From: Mangifera indica | Taxonomy: Eukaryota; Streptophyta; Magnoliopsida; Sapindales; Anacardiaceae | Length of the DNA stretch: 64,000 bases | Direction of reading: 5' to 3' | NCBI RefSeq assembly: GCF_011075055.1 | Contig: NC_058148.1 | Location: 14,997,969-15,061,968 of the forward strand | Shown here: positions 10,427 to 26,339 of the stretch, in pieces | Layout of the letters: each line of letters opens with the position of its first letter | Position numbering within the stretch: the first letter of the stretch is position 1 | Position numbers and translations under genes: made by a program | Notes under the pieces: generated by a model | The model's database searches: none | What the model was told of the DNA's origin: nothing | What the model saw: the letters and a program-made list of their open reading frames with translations, nothing else

Positions 10427-11131
10427 GGGTTGGGATGTGTCCGCTATGATACCACTTTGCCTCCAATAGATAGCTTTTACATAAATCCACCGACCGAATC
10501 AATTTGCAGTAAAATTAATTATCATGAATAACTTAAGAAATCATAACATGAAAATTTTGTAAATGTAAAATGTTGGTCAGGGAACTCAGCTCACTAAGAT
10601 CTTGTTCGCTTTATAAACGTAGTTTGTCCGATCTTTAACCGATCTTTGTTATACATACATATAATATCTCAGTGCTTTGTCAGAATGGTTTGAATTACTG
10701 CTTTCTTAAGGCAAGGAATAATGTCAACCCCGTGCACTTCGAAAGCATGCGAAGCCATGTCGTTTACGGAATTGACTAAACAAGATATAAAATCTTCATA
10801 CACTCTGGAAGCTGCTTCATTGAGTTGACGTCCCAACTAAATTACAGAGCAAATTAAAATGAAATTCATGTCTGCAATATCGAAATGTTGGGCTAAATAT
10901 ATATGAACCACTAACCTTTCAATGGCATCTGTGAAGAGCTCAAGTTCGTTCATTGTACGATAAACGTCATAAACATTGTCAATTTTTGTTATCAGAGCAG
11001 TCACCTTCATCATCATCCTTCTGAAGTATCCAAATTGAGCTTCGTGTGTGCCCAAATTCCAAAAGAAACACACCAGCAACCTGTCTCGTGCAAAACTGAG
11101 CTTCTCTGCAAGACCTGTACTACTCCACCAG
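10427..11131 (-). pseudogene. TPS-C: terpene synthase fragment, exons 4-6 only
   Basis: Exon 4 (10,916-11,131) is in frame but one codon short. Its aspartate-rich motif reads DNVYD rather than DDVYD. Exon 5 (10,699-10,836) contains an in-frame TAG. Exon 6 keeps only its first part (about 10,427-10,490, EAKWYHSG region), and its acceptor CAG has become CGG. Exons 1-3 and 7 are absent. The left edge joins AT-rich spacer at about 10,426. This is an old, non-functional relic. Confidence 0.88.
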
Positions 11132-11392
11132 CTTTATGGGACAAGAAACATAGTTATATCGATGTAAGAAATGGTGGGAGAAAATAACTATTGTAACATC
11201 CTGGTTTGCACTGTCAAGAAATTATCCCATTTGGACACAAAATTTGTCACATTTTGCTTTTGGGTTTTAAAAAGTTTATGAGCTCACATATGCATATCTA
11301 TTCTGCGATATGGGTTGCTTCTGCGGCTTCCTTGATTCTTATGTGTGCAATACGGCCATAGGAAAAAATAGAAATCAAATAAGGGATTAAGT

Positions 11393-11545
11393 TTGGTCAA
11401 ACCCAATTCAACTGATTATGATTAGTTCAACCGGTTGAATGGTTTAACCGAGCCATAAGCCAACCCGGTTTCTCATGCAAACCGGACTGGATTGTGAGTC
11501 AGTTTCCGGTTGAATTGACCAGTTCAATTTTGAAAACATTGGCTA
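11393..11545. repeat. Degraded repeat related to the 7.4-kb hAT-like element
   Basis: The text ttcaaccggttgaatggttt, then aacccggtttctcatgcaaaccgg, ending ttttgaaaacattgg resembles the ccggtt-rich subterminal DNA and tip of the 7401-8419 element. No clean target-site duplication was found, so the ends are approximate. Confidence 0.4.
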
Positions 11546-11880
11546 AATCTTCTTTCTCATATTTTCTTTTCTCAGCCGTTGTGAGTAAAACAACAGGCCG
11601 TTTGGATTGGAAATCGAGAGTTGGGTAAATCTCATAGACATTAGTATAAATATTAGAAAGTTATGTATCTTTGAATAATATCAGAAACACCCCTTTACAG
11701 TTGTGGTTCATCTTTAGAAGATTAATTTTACAGCTTCTTTATCATATATGTAAAATTTTTTGTGTCAGAAACTGGAAAGAGAAGTGTAATAAAGAATTGA
11801 CGAAATCATTGAGAGAATAAGCCAAAAATGGTGATGTTTGATGCTTGGACTGCATTCCCCAATCAAATGAATTAATCAAA
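11546..11880 (-). repeat. CCDC174-like 5' flank relic downstream of TPS-D
   Basis: The sequence ctaaatcttctttctcatat, then gagtaaaacaacaggccgtttggattgg, then the agttatgtatctttgaataa block matches DNA upstream of the CCDC174-like copies at 40,990-41,160, 27,250-27,460 and 36,540-36,740. The coding exon itself is not present here. Confidence 0.7.
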
Positions 11881-12109
11881 CCCGAAACTTTTAAGCACTA
11901 TAGGCTATTTCACATTAATAGTATTATGTGCATAAACAATGAACATAAATTTACATGCAAACGATGATATACATGATTAAGTATTATTTTATCTTAAAAT
12001 AAAAAATATATAATCATATAGGAACATATCATCATATGTGTAAAATTTTATATTCGTTGTTTATACAATAAGTTTTATTAATTTTACATACTTTATGTGT
12101 CATTTAGCA

Positions 12110-15100
12110 TCATCCAGTACTGTCAACAGATTGAACCTGAATGGGATTTACAAGTACTGATAGTACATTATCTTTCGTCTGACCAACTTCTATCCCATGC
12201 CCATCTCCATGCTGGTACATGCACTGAGCCATTCTGTCCAGGTTCATCGCAATTTCAATTAAAGTTCTCGACAAGTGAGGATTTTCAAGCCGATCTCTGT
12301 TCATCTTCATCCATGTCGCAGCAATCATCTCTCCTATGTGTTGTCGACCATCCTCCTGGGACGCTCCAGTTTCATGCATGTAACATTGTATATACTTCGG
12401 GACATCTCCTCTTTCCAATTCGTCCTGAATCACAAACATCATCAAAACAAAATTACAGTTTATCATATAAACTGGAAACTACTGTTTTTGTTTAAAATCA
12501 ATTGCAGAGGTTGTGGTGTTACTCAGCTCACCGATGATGTTCCTAAGTCGTCTGCAAGTCTTAAAAGCATTGATGACCAACGGATTATATTGCTATATTC
12601 TTCCAAGCATTCTATGGCCTCCTTTGTAAGTGGATCTATAACGAGAAAATAAGCATGCAGTAGACTCAAAGGACCTGATATAGAAATCCATGCATTGTTC
12701 ATGTATTCTGCAAGGGTTGGGATGCGTCCGCCATGATACCATTTTGCCTCAAGTAAATAGCTTTTACATAAATCTGCCCACTGAATCAATTCGCAAAAAT
12801 ATTAAAATGTTGGTCAAGGAACTCCGCCCATTAAGATCTTGTTCACTTTATGAACATGGTTTGTCATGGTTTTAAGCGTTCTGACAATGGATACAAATTG
12901 AGCCAAGTATAAACACCTTCTAGTGTATGTTTGGTTCAAATAAAAATGGGACAAGTTTGTTGAGCAAAAAATAATAGCAGTTCGAGTTCAACTCAAACTC
13001 TAAGATTGAAGTTTGTAGCTCGACTTGATATCATAGCTTGAGTTCTCAGCTCAATAACAAAAATACATTATTTTACTTAATAATAGACAAAATAACATCA
13101 TTTTGACAATTATTTACCATAACTCAAATTAACCTATGAACCAAGCTCCAACCAAATCAAGTTATTGCTTGACTCATGAATCGGATTCTCTCTAACTCAA
13201 GTTTGTCTCAAGTTCAATCTAAATAAAATCGAATTAAACCAAACTAGCTTTCAAGATTAAGCCAGTTCGGTTCGAGTTTAACCTTACCCCAACACACAGT
13301 TAAAATATTGTTTGCTGTTTTACGACTCAAATGGCGATTTGACAAACCAATTTTTCTTATATATCATTCCCAAACTTTGTGAGGTACTCATACACATAAT
13401 ATCTTGTGTTTTGTCAAGATGGGTTGAATTACCGCTTTCTTAAGACAAGGAATAATGTCAACTCCATGCACTTTGAGAGCATGCAAAGCCATATCGTTTA
13501 CGAAATTGAGGAGAACAAGATAACAAATCTTCATATACTCTGGAAGCTGCTCTATTGCATTGACGTCCCATCTAAATTGCAGAGCAAATTTGAGTGAAAT
13601 TTATGTCTGCAATATCAAACTGTTCTGCTAAATATATATATGAACCACCAACCTTTCAATGACATCTGTGAAGAGCTCCAGTTCGTCCATTGTACCATAA
13701 ACGTCATAAATATCGTCAATTGTTGTTATTAGAGCAGCCATCTTCGTCATCATCCTTCTGAAGTATCCAAACCGGGCCTCAGAGGCTAGCCCCAAAGTCC
13801 AAAGAAATGGAGCAGCAACCTGTCCCGTGCAAAACTTAACTTCTCGCCAATACCTGTATTCCTCCACCAGCTTTATGGGACAAGAAACATAGTTATATCA
13901 ATGTAAGAAAAGGTGGAGAGGATAAATATTGTAATGTCCTGGTTCACACCGTCAAGATACTACCAATTTGGACACACAATTTGTCACGTTTTGTTTTTGG
14001 GTTTTGCAAAGTTTATGAGCGCATAGATACATAACTAGTCTTGCAATGTGGACTGTCTCTACATAACATCTCATTGGTGTTTTGTCGATATAGGACCATT
14101 ACACAAGATCTTGGTCCAATGGCATGGCTCAGTGTACTTTAAACATACAGTCTATCATAGTTTGCCCAATCCATTGCATTTTAAATGCATAGTTCATCAC
14201 GATTTTATTTTTAGAGTTTACAACTCAAAACACATTTTGACAATTTATAAATTCATAATTTATTTAACCAGTTATGCAATGTGAGATGTATATGCATACC
14301 TAATAGTTCTTTCGAGCTTTGTTAATCTAAGACCATTTCTCAAGATATTAGTCCTATTGGTTGACTTGTTCTGGCAGTCTTTTGTGTCAAGATAACCCAC
14401 TTCTTTTCGGGCAAGGTCGGTACATATAATAGGTTGTGTCAAGATCATGGAAAGGCCTATAAATTGGTACGATATAACACATAAAAATTCTAAAAAAATA
14501 AAAAATATATTTTTATGGGCTGCCTTACAAAAAGACCAGTTAAGACACAATTCATCGTGTCATAGGTAGGCACGACCCATCAAAACCCACCGTTTTGTTG
14601 AATTTGCCTTTTTTAACTTTATTTGCCTATCATTATATATTGTTTGTTTTGGACACTTGCACTATTTGACCAATTTTGTCTTATTATTACAAAATATTGT
14701 GGGATTTTCACAATACACATCTCTCACACTTGTTCCAGGTGAGATATGCGGATTAAGATCCATTTATTTTCAAAATATCAACATGAAAATGTAAGCTAGA
14801 TCAAGTACGATGTTCTTTGTTGCTGCATACTTAGGTCTCAAATCATTATATATAAACACTTTAGCCACTTACCTTGACACATTTTTAAGATCATGTTGGT
14901 GTGTTGCTTGTAGTGTATTGAAATGGAGTTTAGCAAGCTCAAGCAAGATGGGGTTGAAGTCATGTCTCCTCTCATATACATCAATAAACCACCTAGCCTC
15001 CAACCTTCGCACCCTCCAATGCAGTGGAAGCTCCAGTGCATGCTTCACTAATGAGGAAACGTATTCATCTTTACCTTCCTTGTCCTTGACATACTCCTTC

Positions 15101-16351
15101 AGGTATGAGACTGCAAAATTTCTGACAAAATGGGACATTTTACTCTCTTCCTCTTTCAGTAGAAAAGCAGCTTCATACAGAGACAAAATTCCTTTGCAAT
15201 CATTACTACCACATGAATTGAAGTTTTTCTTCTTATCATTGAAACTATTGAAAACTTCTGCAAAAAGAAGACACAATTTCAATGTTACTTATTTAGAATG
15301 TCTCTCAGAATCGGTATTATTGTATATGATATGAATTCTCAAACTACAGAATTGTTAAAAAAGTTATTATTAGAGTCTCACTAGTGCTATTGGGTTTCTA
15401 CTGCCAAAAATCTACCTAATTCACAATTAGTTTAACACTATTCATAACAAACTTAACTGCCTTTAAATCCTAAATCCTAGATGACAGAATGAGATTTTAT
15501 CAAAGTTTAAAATTCCTAGACATCAAGATAGACTCATCCAAGTCCTAGATGACAAGATGATTATCAAAGTTTATAAGTCTCATCCCCTATAAAACCTTGG
15601 GCTCAACTAGGTCTTAGATGGGATGAGATTTTATCAAGAACCACACATACTAACGTGACAACAAGTTCCATACACTTTATATATCCATTAGTGTTTGATT
15701 AGTGTTAAGGGACAAGACTTTTCCTTACATTTTATATATTCATACCCGAGTTAATTCTTAGTGTGAGATATTTTACGGTTCCACCTATATAATTATTTAA
15801 ATATTCATTACCCTGTCCAACTTAATTTCCTTTATAGGCTTTAATTACCTGCAGAAACATCATAGTAATGTTGTCTTAGGAGTCTAAACTCCAGAGTTAC
15901 CGCATATAAACTATCTTGTTTATGCTTGTTCTTGTAGACCCTATCAAGAATTCTCTTGACCTCATCTTCAAACTGACAAGATAATCCAAGCCTTTGTAAG
16001 ACATCGATGAGATCCAGCTGCTGTACAGAATCTACCGCAGTATCAAGCATCAGCCTCACTTCTTCCTTCAGCTTTTCAGCCAGTTCTTCAGATGATTTCT
16101 CCTACACGATATACACAAATTATAATTACAGGCCATAGTAAAACTCTAAAATTACTACTGTAGTTTTATAATTATACGCTACCAACCACATGGCTCTTCA
16201 GTGATTGAACAAAATCATCTCCCCAAATGGTAGGTTAGTAATTGGCTGATCGCCTAACAATGGCTTCATCTGGGAGTTTGGCTGCACCATTGCATTTGTC
16301 TCTATGAGTGGATGCAGCACTCATTGAAGCGAGCTGATAATTAAGAGCCAT
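12110..16351 (-). pseudogene. TPS-D: full-length terpene synthase copy with stop and frameshift
   Basis: All seven exons are present: 16,187-16,351; 15,849-16,101; 14,873-15,257; 13,653-13,870; 13,433-13,571; 12,532-12,780; 12,110-12,424. Two lesions break it. CAA to TAA at 16,235-16,237 falls inside the RRx8W motif (RRSANY-stop). A one-base deletion in exon 4, near 13,801-13,803, shortens it to 218 bases, and the frame is lost before DDIYD. The rest is well kept, including DDLGTSSDE across exons 6-7 and the terminal [13 protein letters not shown]. Exon 1 is the short type (55 codons). It is closest to TPS-H, also in its 3' extension and about 800 bp of upstream DNA. The TATA-like box is TATATAATG at 16,408-16,416. 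Confidence 0.9.
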
Positions 16352-16419
16352 TATTTAGAAGGTTCTAGTTTTTCAAATTACTTGGGATTGAACTCATCAA
16401 TGTGGCTCATTATATAGAA

Positions 16420-17873
16420 TAATTTAACAGAGACGAGGCAACCTGCTGATCATATATACATATTTTTTTAAATTTTCCCGAACGGGAAATCCGTGTTCAA
16501 TAGTCAAATACTTAACTGTTACCTAACTGATAGACTTCAGAATCTGTACCACAACTGTTTTTAGTTTTATAATTCTAGAAGAGTAAGATATTTGGAATAA
16601 ATAGTCTCTGTGTACAAATAATTGGCTGATATAAACTTGTGTACAAATAATTAATATGATTATATGATTGAATGATATTATATTTTTAATTCAAAATCAC
16701 TCAATCATATAATGATATGTTATCATTTGTGCATAAATTTGTATATATAATTTTATTATTCGGAATAATAACTTTTGAAAATATCGAACTATCACATTTT
16801 TATTGGTGGAACCAAACTTTTATAGTTTAATATTGAAGGTATTTAATTTTCACAATATTCTATTGAAGGTATCAAAAACAAAACAAACGACTATAATTGT
16901 ATTTGTTTTTATATTTCTAATAGAAAATATAAAAAATTTGATCACTTCTATAAGAAAATATGAAAATTCAGTTATTTTATTAAGAAATTTTAAAAATTAA
17001 ATCCCTTCGATCATGAGTCAAATTGAACTCCATAAGAAAAGCCAAGCTTAAAGTTGAATCGAGTTCAACTAATTATTATAACAAAATTTAATTTATTTAT
17101 TAAATTTAAACTTATTAATATTTTCTAATAAGAAAAAGCTAGTGTGCTAGGATTACAGAATTTAACCGAAGAAGGGATGTGTGTTAAAGAATAAAGAAAT
17201 ATAAAAGTTTTATACAATTTCGATATTAAAAAAAATTTTAAATTTGTGTGAATTTAATATTACATTATAATTTAAAAAATAATAAAAATATACCCAAATT
17301 GGAGCAAAACCAAATCGGGTTTGCTCATAGGTACCATTCCCCAATCAGTCAATCAAACCTGTATCACAACTTTCAAGCACTAGGTGTATTTTACATGTTT
17401 TAGTTTGGATAATATTTTATTAATAAAATTAAAAATTATTAGATATAAATTAATATTATATTTGATAAAATTGGTAAGTATAAATAACTATTGTACTTAG
17501 TTAGAGATAATAAAAAAATTCTAGTATATTATTTTACTTAAATACCTTTGAGTGTAATTATTCTAAAATATTTTTATGTTATTTGTTATATTAATTAAAA
17601 ATAAAATTATTTTTATTAAAAAAATTAATAAATAATAATATAATTATAATAAAACCAAGATTTGTAAATGTGATAATCAGATTATCACCTATGTTATCTA
17701 TCACATTAGCATTGATAATAAAATATTATCGTAATTTTTTATTATAAATAAATCAAATAAAATAATATAAATAATAAAATATAAACTATCACAATTATCT
17801 TTAAAAAACTCCAAGCACCCCCTTAGTGTCACTCAGCATCAGCTTACGCTTTCGATCTACTAATGTCAACAGT
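16420..17873. other. Spacer with TPS-D upstream / TPS-E downstream junction
   Basis: Up to about 17,157 the sequence follows the upstream flank of TPS-H (45,960-46,705), including aagctagtgtgctaggatta. At gaattt/aaccgaagaagg it switches to sequence matching the downstream flank of TPS-F (27,557 onward, ggatgtgtgttaaagaataa). This is a recombination joint between two array units. No gene is seen. Confidence 0.65.
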
Positions 17874-21325
<3,452 letters not shown>

Positions 21326-21380
21326 TATTACGAAGGTTTCAGTTTTTTCAATGCTTTGGATTGAACTCATCATTGTGGCT

Positions 21381-21389
21381 CTTTATATC
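21381..21389 (-). promoter_or_regulatory. TATA box of TPS-E
   Basis: The minus-strand GATATAAAG lies 56 bp upstream of the MALCYQ start, at the same spacing as the TATATAAAG boxes of TPS-F and TPS-H. Confidence 0.6.
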
Positions 21390-21539
21390 GAATAACTTCA
21401 TGGAGACGTGGCAATCTGGTGATCATATTTTTTTTTTTAAATTTTTCCAAACAGGAATAGAAAAAGACTTATGTTATGCAATGCGTGCTCAAGAACTCAA
21501 CACCTAACTGATTCTAGAAGAGAAAGAATTTCAGAGTAA

Positions 21540-21717
21540 CAATAAAACTATGTATATCTATTTTTGATACATAATTTATGTACACAGATGAGGTGTTATC
21601 ATGTGATTGAATGTTTTTTTATCATATGATGATACATATAAAATCACTTAATTACATGATGACACATCACTGTGTATATGAATTATGTATAAAAAATAGG
21701 TACACATAACATTACTC
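21540..21717. mobile_element. MITE, 178 bp, with 10-bp direct flanks
   Basis: Imperfect inverted ends are built on tatctatttttgatacataatt and its complement near the right end. The core is AT-rich with further dyad symmetry around atcatatgatgat. The flanks ttcagagtaa at 21,530-21,539 and 21,718-21,727 are identical. A 9-10-bp duplication points to a Mutator-like mobiliser. The matching upstream sites of other copies (about 6,690, 16,590, 46,135 and 51,470) lack the insert. It lies about 210 bp upstream of the TPS-E start. Confidence 0.75.
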
Positions 21718-21799
21718 TTCAGAGTAAATAGTATTCCTAATTCAAAATTTATCTAATTATATAACAATATATCATTATTTGTTTATATTGTTTTATTAT

Positions 21800-22800
21800 T
21801 TGGAAAGTACCAAACCACTACTTCCAAAACAAAACAAACGCAGCACTGAATCAGTTTGTCATAAAGTAGTTATTAAATTACTTTTTACCCATGCAATTTG
21901 TACATATGAGGAATTAACCTAAAATATTGATTGAAATGATTAAATAATTATCTAAATATATCTCTTATAATTACCCAGAAGGTAAACCCAGTTTTTGTAC
22001 CATCTGAATTTCTCATTTCTTTCTTTTTTTTTCCTGTTATGTTTTGATATATTAACATTTTGTTTGCACGATTGTTTATTGTTGTTAAGATTTAGTAATG
22101 AATTTACATTAGCTTTTAATTATTAAAAAATATTTGAATTCAATAAAATTATGTGTACATATTTTTGAAACACAAATATATATACGTATGAATATATCAT
22201 AATGTAATTAGATAATTTTGATGGTATATTAGTAACATATATAGATTAGTTGGAATAATTATTAAAACTTCAATATTACCATAAGTTTAATTTTGAGAAA
22301 CCATTTCAGCATTTTGTTTGTTAAACTAAATGATTGGGTAATACGGATGCCATCTCAAAAATATTTGTTGTTCATTTCATTTAAACTGCCAAAAAAGATT
22401 AAATTTATGGCTTACCGGTTTACATGGAAGCTACAGAATTGTGGTGAGTTGTTACAGATACTAATTAAAATGATAAAAAATATTACATGTATACATTTTT
22501 TATACACAATTTGTTTCGTTTTATAAATTGTATTTGTTTTTTATTTTTGATAAAAAAATACTAAAAAATTGATTTTTTTTATTAAAAAATTTGAAAATTC
22601 AACTCTTACATTAATGAGTTTTAAAAGTTTAATTTATTCGATTTAAAAAAAAAAAATACCTTGAGTCAAGTTAAACTTGATATGAAAATCCAAATTTAAC
22701 TCAATTCGAATTCAACTCATTATTCTATCAAAATTAAATTTATTTATTAAATTTAAACTTGCTTGTATTTTTTAATTAAAAAACATGAAAACATGAAAAG
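21800..22800. other. TPS-E distal upstream flank
   Basis: AT-rich and partly shared with the flanks of TPS-D and TPS-H; the end near 22,720-22,780 (aaattaaatttatttattaaatttaaactt) matches 17,087-17,115 and 46,629-46,660. No gene is seen. Confidence 0.5.
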
Positions 22801-23060
22801 AGTTTAAGTTTGGTAGCTCAATTCAAGTTCAGCTTGAATCTCTCTTCAATGACATTATTTATGTGATTTTCAACAAGCCTCCCCTAATCACATAGGGATT
22901 ATCAACAATCTTCCCCCTCAACTATCTTTGGATTCGAACCAAGTCAGTTCTCAACTTGGTTTTTGGTTTGATTTGAGCTGATTTCCAGCTAGAGTTTAAG
23001 TTTGGCAGCTCAATTCAAGTTCAGCTTGAATCTCTCTTCAATGACATTATTTATCTTGTC
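22801..23060. repeat. Internal duplication, about 65 bp repeated at 190-bp spacing
   Basis: The text agtttaagtttggtagctca with the following gaatctctcttcaatgacat appears at about 22,801-22,862 and again at 22,991-23,056. It lies within or beside the larger direct repeat. Confidence 0.8.
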
Positions 23061-23345
23061 AATGATGGTATTCATTCTGCCGATGATGCTATTTATCCTT
23101 TGTATAACCTTAAATGACATCTTCGACCAATTTGAGCGAACTCAAGTCGATACGACCATTTAAGATTCAAGTCAAGCTCGAGTCAGCCTATGTTTGAACT
23201 TAATTCCGTTCAAATCCAACTCTACCCTCAACCAAGCAAGGCTAACCATGTGGAGTAAACTGACCAAACTTTCCCTTCCACTAAGCCTTTCAAACCAGAC
23301 CAACCGTGAAGTAAACAGCAATCACCCTTCAACCAGGCCTTTGGA
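22870..23345. repeat. Diverged direct repeat, right partner of 2,580-3,092
   Basis: Same orientation and collinear landmarks as the left partner (taatcacatagggattatca, accatttaagattcaagtca, ccaaactttccctt, gcaatcacccttcaa). It lies about 170 bp before the b561 exon at 23,515. The pair brackets the TPS B-E block. Confidence 0.65.
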
Positions 23346-23514
23346 TTTTTAAGTTGGAACTTCAAATGAACATGTACTATGGCCAAGTTAGATGGAATTG
23401 TTCCACACTTGTATAAACAAACCCAACTTAATTACCCAAAATAATATGGATCCTGAACACAAACAGTATTTAAAATATTAGTTTGAATCAAAATGGATTC
23501 CTTTAATGAATTAC

Positions 23515-24560
23515 CTAGGAGGCCTGAAGAATCCAATCAAGGCTTGAACCCACATAGCTCCATAAAGTGCTAGGCCCAACTTTTGGTGACTGTTATCAAA
23601 CGAATTCTCCAGGTTCTTTATGGACATCACAGCTCCAACTGTCACCAGAGCCACTGAAAGTACCTATACAAGCATTAAAAGGAAAAGGTAAATCATTGAA
23701 TAATCAAGAATGACCAACTTTATATGCAGTTTTGCATCGACCATCATCGCTCAAAATATTAAAAATTTAGAAAGCAAGATTCTGTAGCAAAAGATTGAAT
23801 AAAAATACAACATAATCACTGTCTTTTCTTGTGATTCAAGATTAATGATAGATATGGTGTAACATTTAGTTTAAATACAATGTCAAGTTATTATCTTTGG
23901 TTGTTACAACCCGAAACGTGTACAGTTTTTAACCAGTCTTTTGTTCTCATTTTGAAGTGCTATGAGATATGCCTACATACCTATATCTCTTGTGGTTTGT
24001 CAACGAGAGATTTGTCTTTCATATGGTTAGTTGAAGGCTATTTGAGAACAAGAAAAAGAAAAATATGGGCACTATGATTAACGTTGATGTGGTTTCAATG
24101 ATGCATTTCACCAATATCAAGATTTATTTTCCTAATTTTGCACCATGCAAATAAAAGAAGGCTAGAGAAGTGAAGAACAAGTGAGAGTACCTGCAAAATT
24201 ATATGGAGATAGAAGAACACTTAAGCTTCTCTACTTCCAGTTTCCTTTTTACTGGGCATTCTGATGGTCAGTATCCCAACAGGAATTAAAAACCCCATTG
24301 AAGCCCACAACAGAAGGCCGTGGACTGTAATATTAGATGTCAACTGAGGACTCAACTGCAAGTAAAGTAATGTTGGAAGTAAACTGTTGCGAAAGGTACA
24401 ATGCTTGAATAAAATTTGGATACCTTTTTTGTTTAATGATCTTTTGATTGCTGGATAATTGCCTGAACTCTTCACGGGATGAGCAGCCAACAGATGGTAA
24501 AAGAATAACATAACATGAAGGAATAATAAAAGATCCTAAAGAATGAAACTTTTGCTTATT
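23515..24560 (-). pseudogene. Cytochrome b561-domain gene, exons 1-3 (N-terminal part)
   Basis: Exon 3 (23,515-23,663) reads [20 protein letters not shown] followed by [20 protein letters not shown], then FFRPP. Exon 2 (24,191-24,355) reads [20 protein letters not shown], then [13 protein letters not shown] and, after a stop, VFFYLHIILQ. A probable exon 1 (about 24,420-24,560) contains a hydrophobic stretch, then [19 protein letters not shown], as in secreted-start b561 proteins; its initiator is not certain. These fit the plant cytochrome b561-domain family of four or five membrane helices that bind haem and move electrons across membranes. TAA at 24,221-24,223 interrupts exon 2 between the first two helices. 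Exon 3 ends CCTAG/GTAATT in phase 2, and the exon that completes it is at 2,284-2,512. Confidence 0.78.
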
Positions 24561-24779
24561 CTTCAATCTTCACAAGAAAAGAAAGAACACCAGAAACCCA
24601 GAAATATTATCCAGTTTTTCTCCTTCACTGGTCGCAGAGAAATAGTCAGCTTTTCATATTTTTCACATTCTTTATGTGGTGAGAAAGACCTGTTAGAATA
24701 TAGTATACTTTGTCGGATGGCAAGAAGAACATTCGAACTAACAATCTATGAAATACATCTTCTTTTTGTGTAAAGAAGC

Positions 24780-25150
24780 CAGTGTAATAGGATTACAGAA
24801 TTTTTAAAGAAAGAGCTACAATTTAAAAATTTTTATTTTTCCTTTATTTTCTTTGCTAAGATACAAACTTTGAGTTGAGCCGTACCATAACAAGAGTTAG
24901 CTCAAGTTAAGATCCGGTTTAGAGTGTCATTCAAGTCTTTGGAGAAGAAGTTATTATCATTAGAGAAGAAAAAGAATCATTGGCTAGTAAGTTTTCTAGT
25001 GTAGTGATGCCAATGTAACGAGAAGGTTCAAGCCAATAAGAATTCGAACTACAATTTTTTTAGATCTAATATAGTTCATTCGAGCTAATCTGTGCTCAAA
25101 TAGCTCAAATTGAATCCACCCCTTGGAATGAATTATGAATTGTTAGTAAT
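24780..25150. repeat. Duplicated spacer, partner of 46,690-47,090
   Basis: The shared run starts at taggattacagaattt, passes through ctttgctaagatacaa and gaagttattatcattagaga, and ends near ggaatgaattatgaattgtt. It continues the TPS upstream flank and ties the DNA next to b561 to the DNA next to TPS-H. Confidence 0.75.
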
Positions 25151-25429
25151 CCACATATTTTTCAAGTAGCTCGTATGATTCCAAACACCATGATGAAGAT
25201 GGGAAGAAAAGTTGGTCATCTCATTAAGATGTAATTCTTTATTTATATATATATATGTTTTAGGGATTATGATCCAAAACGTGTCTTTACAATTTATATG
25301 TTCACTAACCATTTAACCATTTTTTTTTTTTATTATCATTCTTAAACAATATGAAAATATTTCTATAACCCCTTGGACTAGGTCAAGACCTGGTCCGGAT
25401 CTGATAACATTGTTTAAAATCATAATTAT

Positions 25430-26000
25430 TAAACTAGACTCTGGTCTAGAGTTACAAAAAAGCCCATGTTTAGAACTTCAAACTTTGGCAAGATTTTGCA
25501 CAAATTTAGCAGGTGTTTCCATGCAAAAGAAAAAATGCGGAAAAATACTTAAAAAGATGAAAGGTTGATTTCTTGAAAGGAGACTCGGATTAAGACAAGT
25601 TGAATGCTTTAATCCAATGAAGGATAATATATTTAAAACATTGAAAGTCGCACTAATGACAGCCCTTGCATTACAATGAAAATGAGTAGTTTTTGAAGAG
25701 ACCAAAAACCTGATAATCACAGATTTGGTAGGCAATCAATATCTGTCCGATAGAATTTAGCAATGTTAATTTGAATAAAGATATGTATGAAAATTAAATC
25801 GCATTCAAGTGCCTGCCAACCAAGTGAAAAACAAAAATTGAGAACATGGGACTGCCATACTAATAACATGCAAAGTAATCATTTCTCTTCGTATTGCTGA
25901 AAGCAACTTTTGCTTTTCTTCTTGTTGATTATTCTTAATGTTTTCTTTTGGTAGTTGCAAAGAAGTTATAGAAAATTGGATTGTAGAAAAGCAATATATC
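25430..26000. repeat. Repeat X, copy 1 (also 35,610-36,010, 37,790-37,974, 39,955-40,030, 47,680-48,070)
   Basis: Landmarks are aactttggcaagattttgca, gggtgtttccatgcaa-like text, agatgaaaggttgat, then ggattaagac and cctgataatcacagatttgg. Where most complete it leads into CCDC174-like sequence, so it is probably intron or 3' flank of that gene. No reliable coding frame was found in it. Confidence 0.7.
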
Positions 26001-26339
26001 ACAGCAAGGACTTCATCACTAGTGCAAAAACTTTATAAATTCGAACTAAGCTCAAATTGATCTTTATTAAAACTCGATTCGAATCCACTCTCAGGTGCCA
26101 GTTTACTGGACGATTCTTGCAGCCAGTCCGTTGTTAGAAAGAACCTTTACAACTTAAAAGAACTAGCACTTTGGGAACTGGTTGAACACCAGAATACCAA
26201 GGCCTTTAATACTGTTGTACCTAAAACTCAAAAATTTATTGGATAAAAAGAAGTAACAGGATGAGGGGGGTGGATCATATTAGAGCTCAATAGTGCAACC
26301 AAACGAGTGCCTAAGAGCTGAAACACAGAATTCCCCCCT

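Noticed and set aside
12097..12652. Plus-strand frames of 125-145 codons over exons 6-7 of several TPS copies
   Set aside because: Antisense shadows of the C-terminal TPS exons, with no protein-family features.
14810..15334. Long plus-strand frame (174 codons) and similar ones at 5,273, 19,764, 30,397, 33,494 and 49,944
   Set aside because: They are antisense shadows of TPS exon 3. They recur only because the exon recurs, and they cross known splice sites.
24780..25150. A separate gene upstream of b561
   Set aside because: The sequence is duplicated array spacer (also at 46.7 kb), and no reading frame is conserved between copies.
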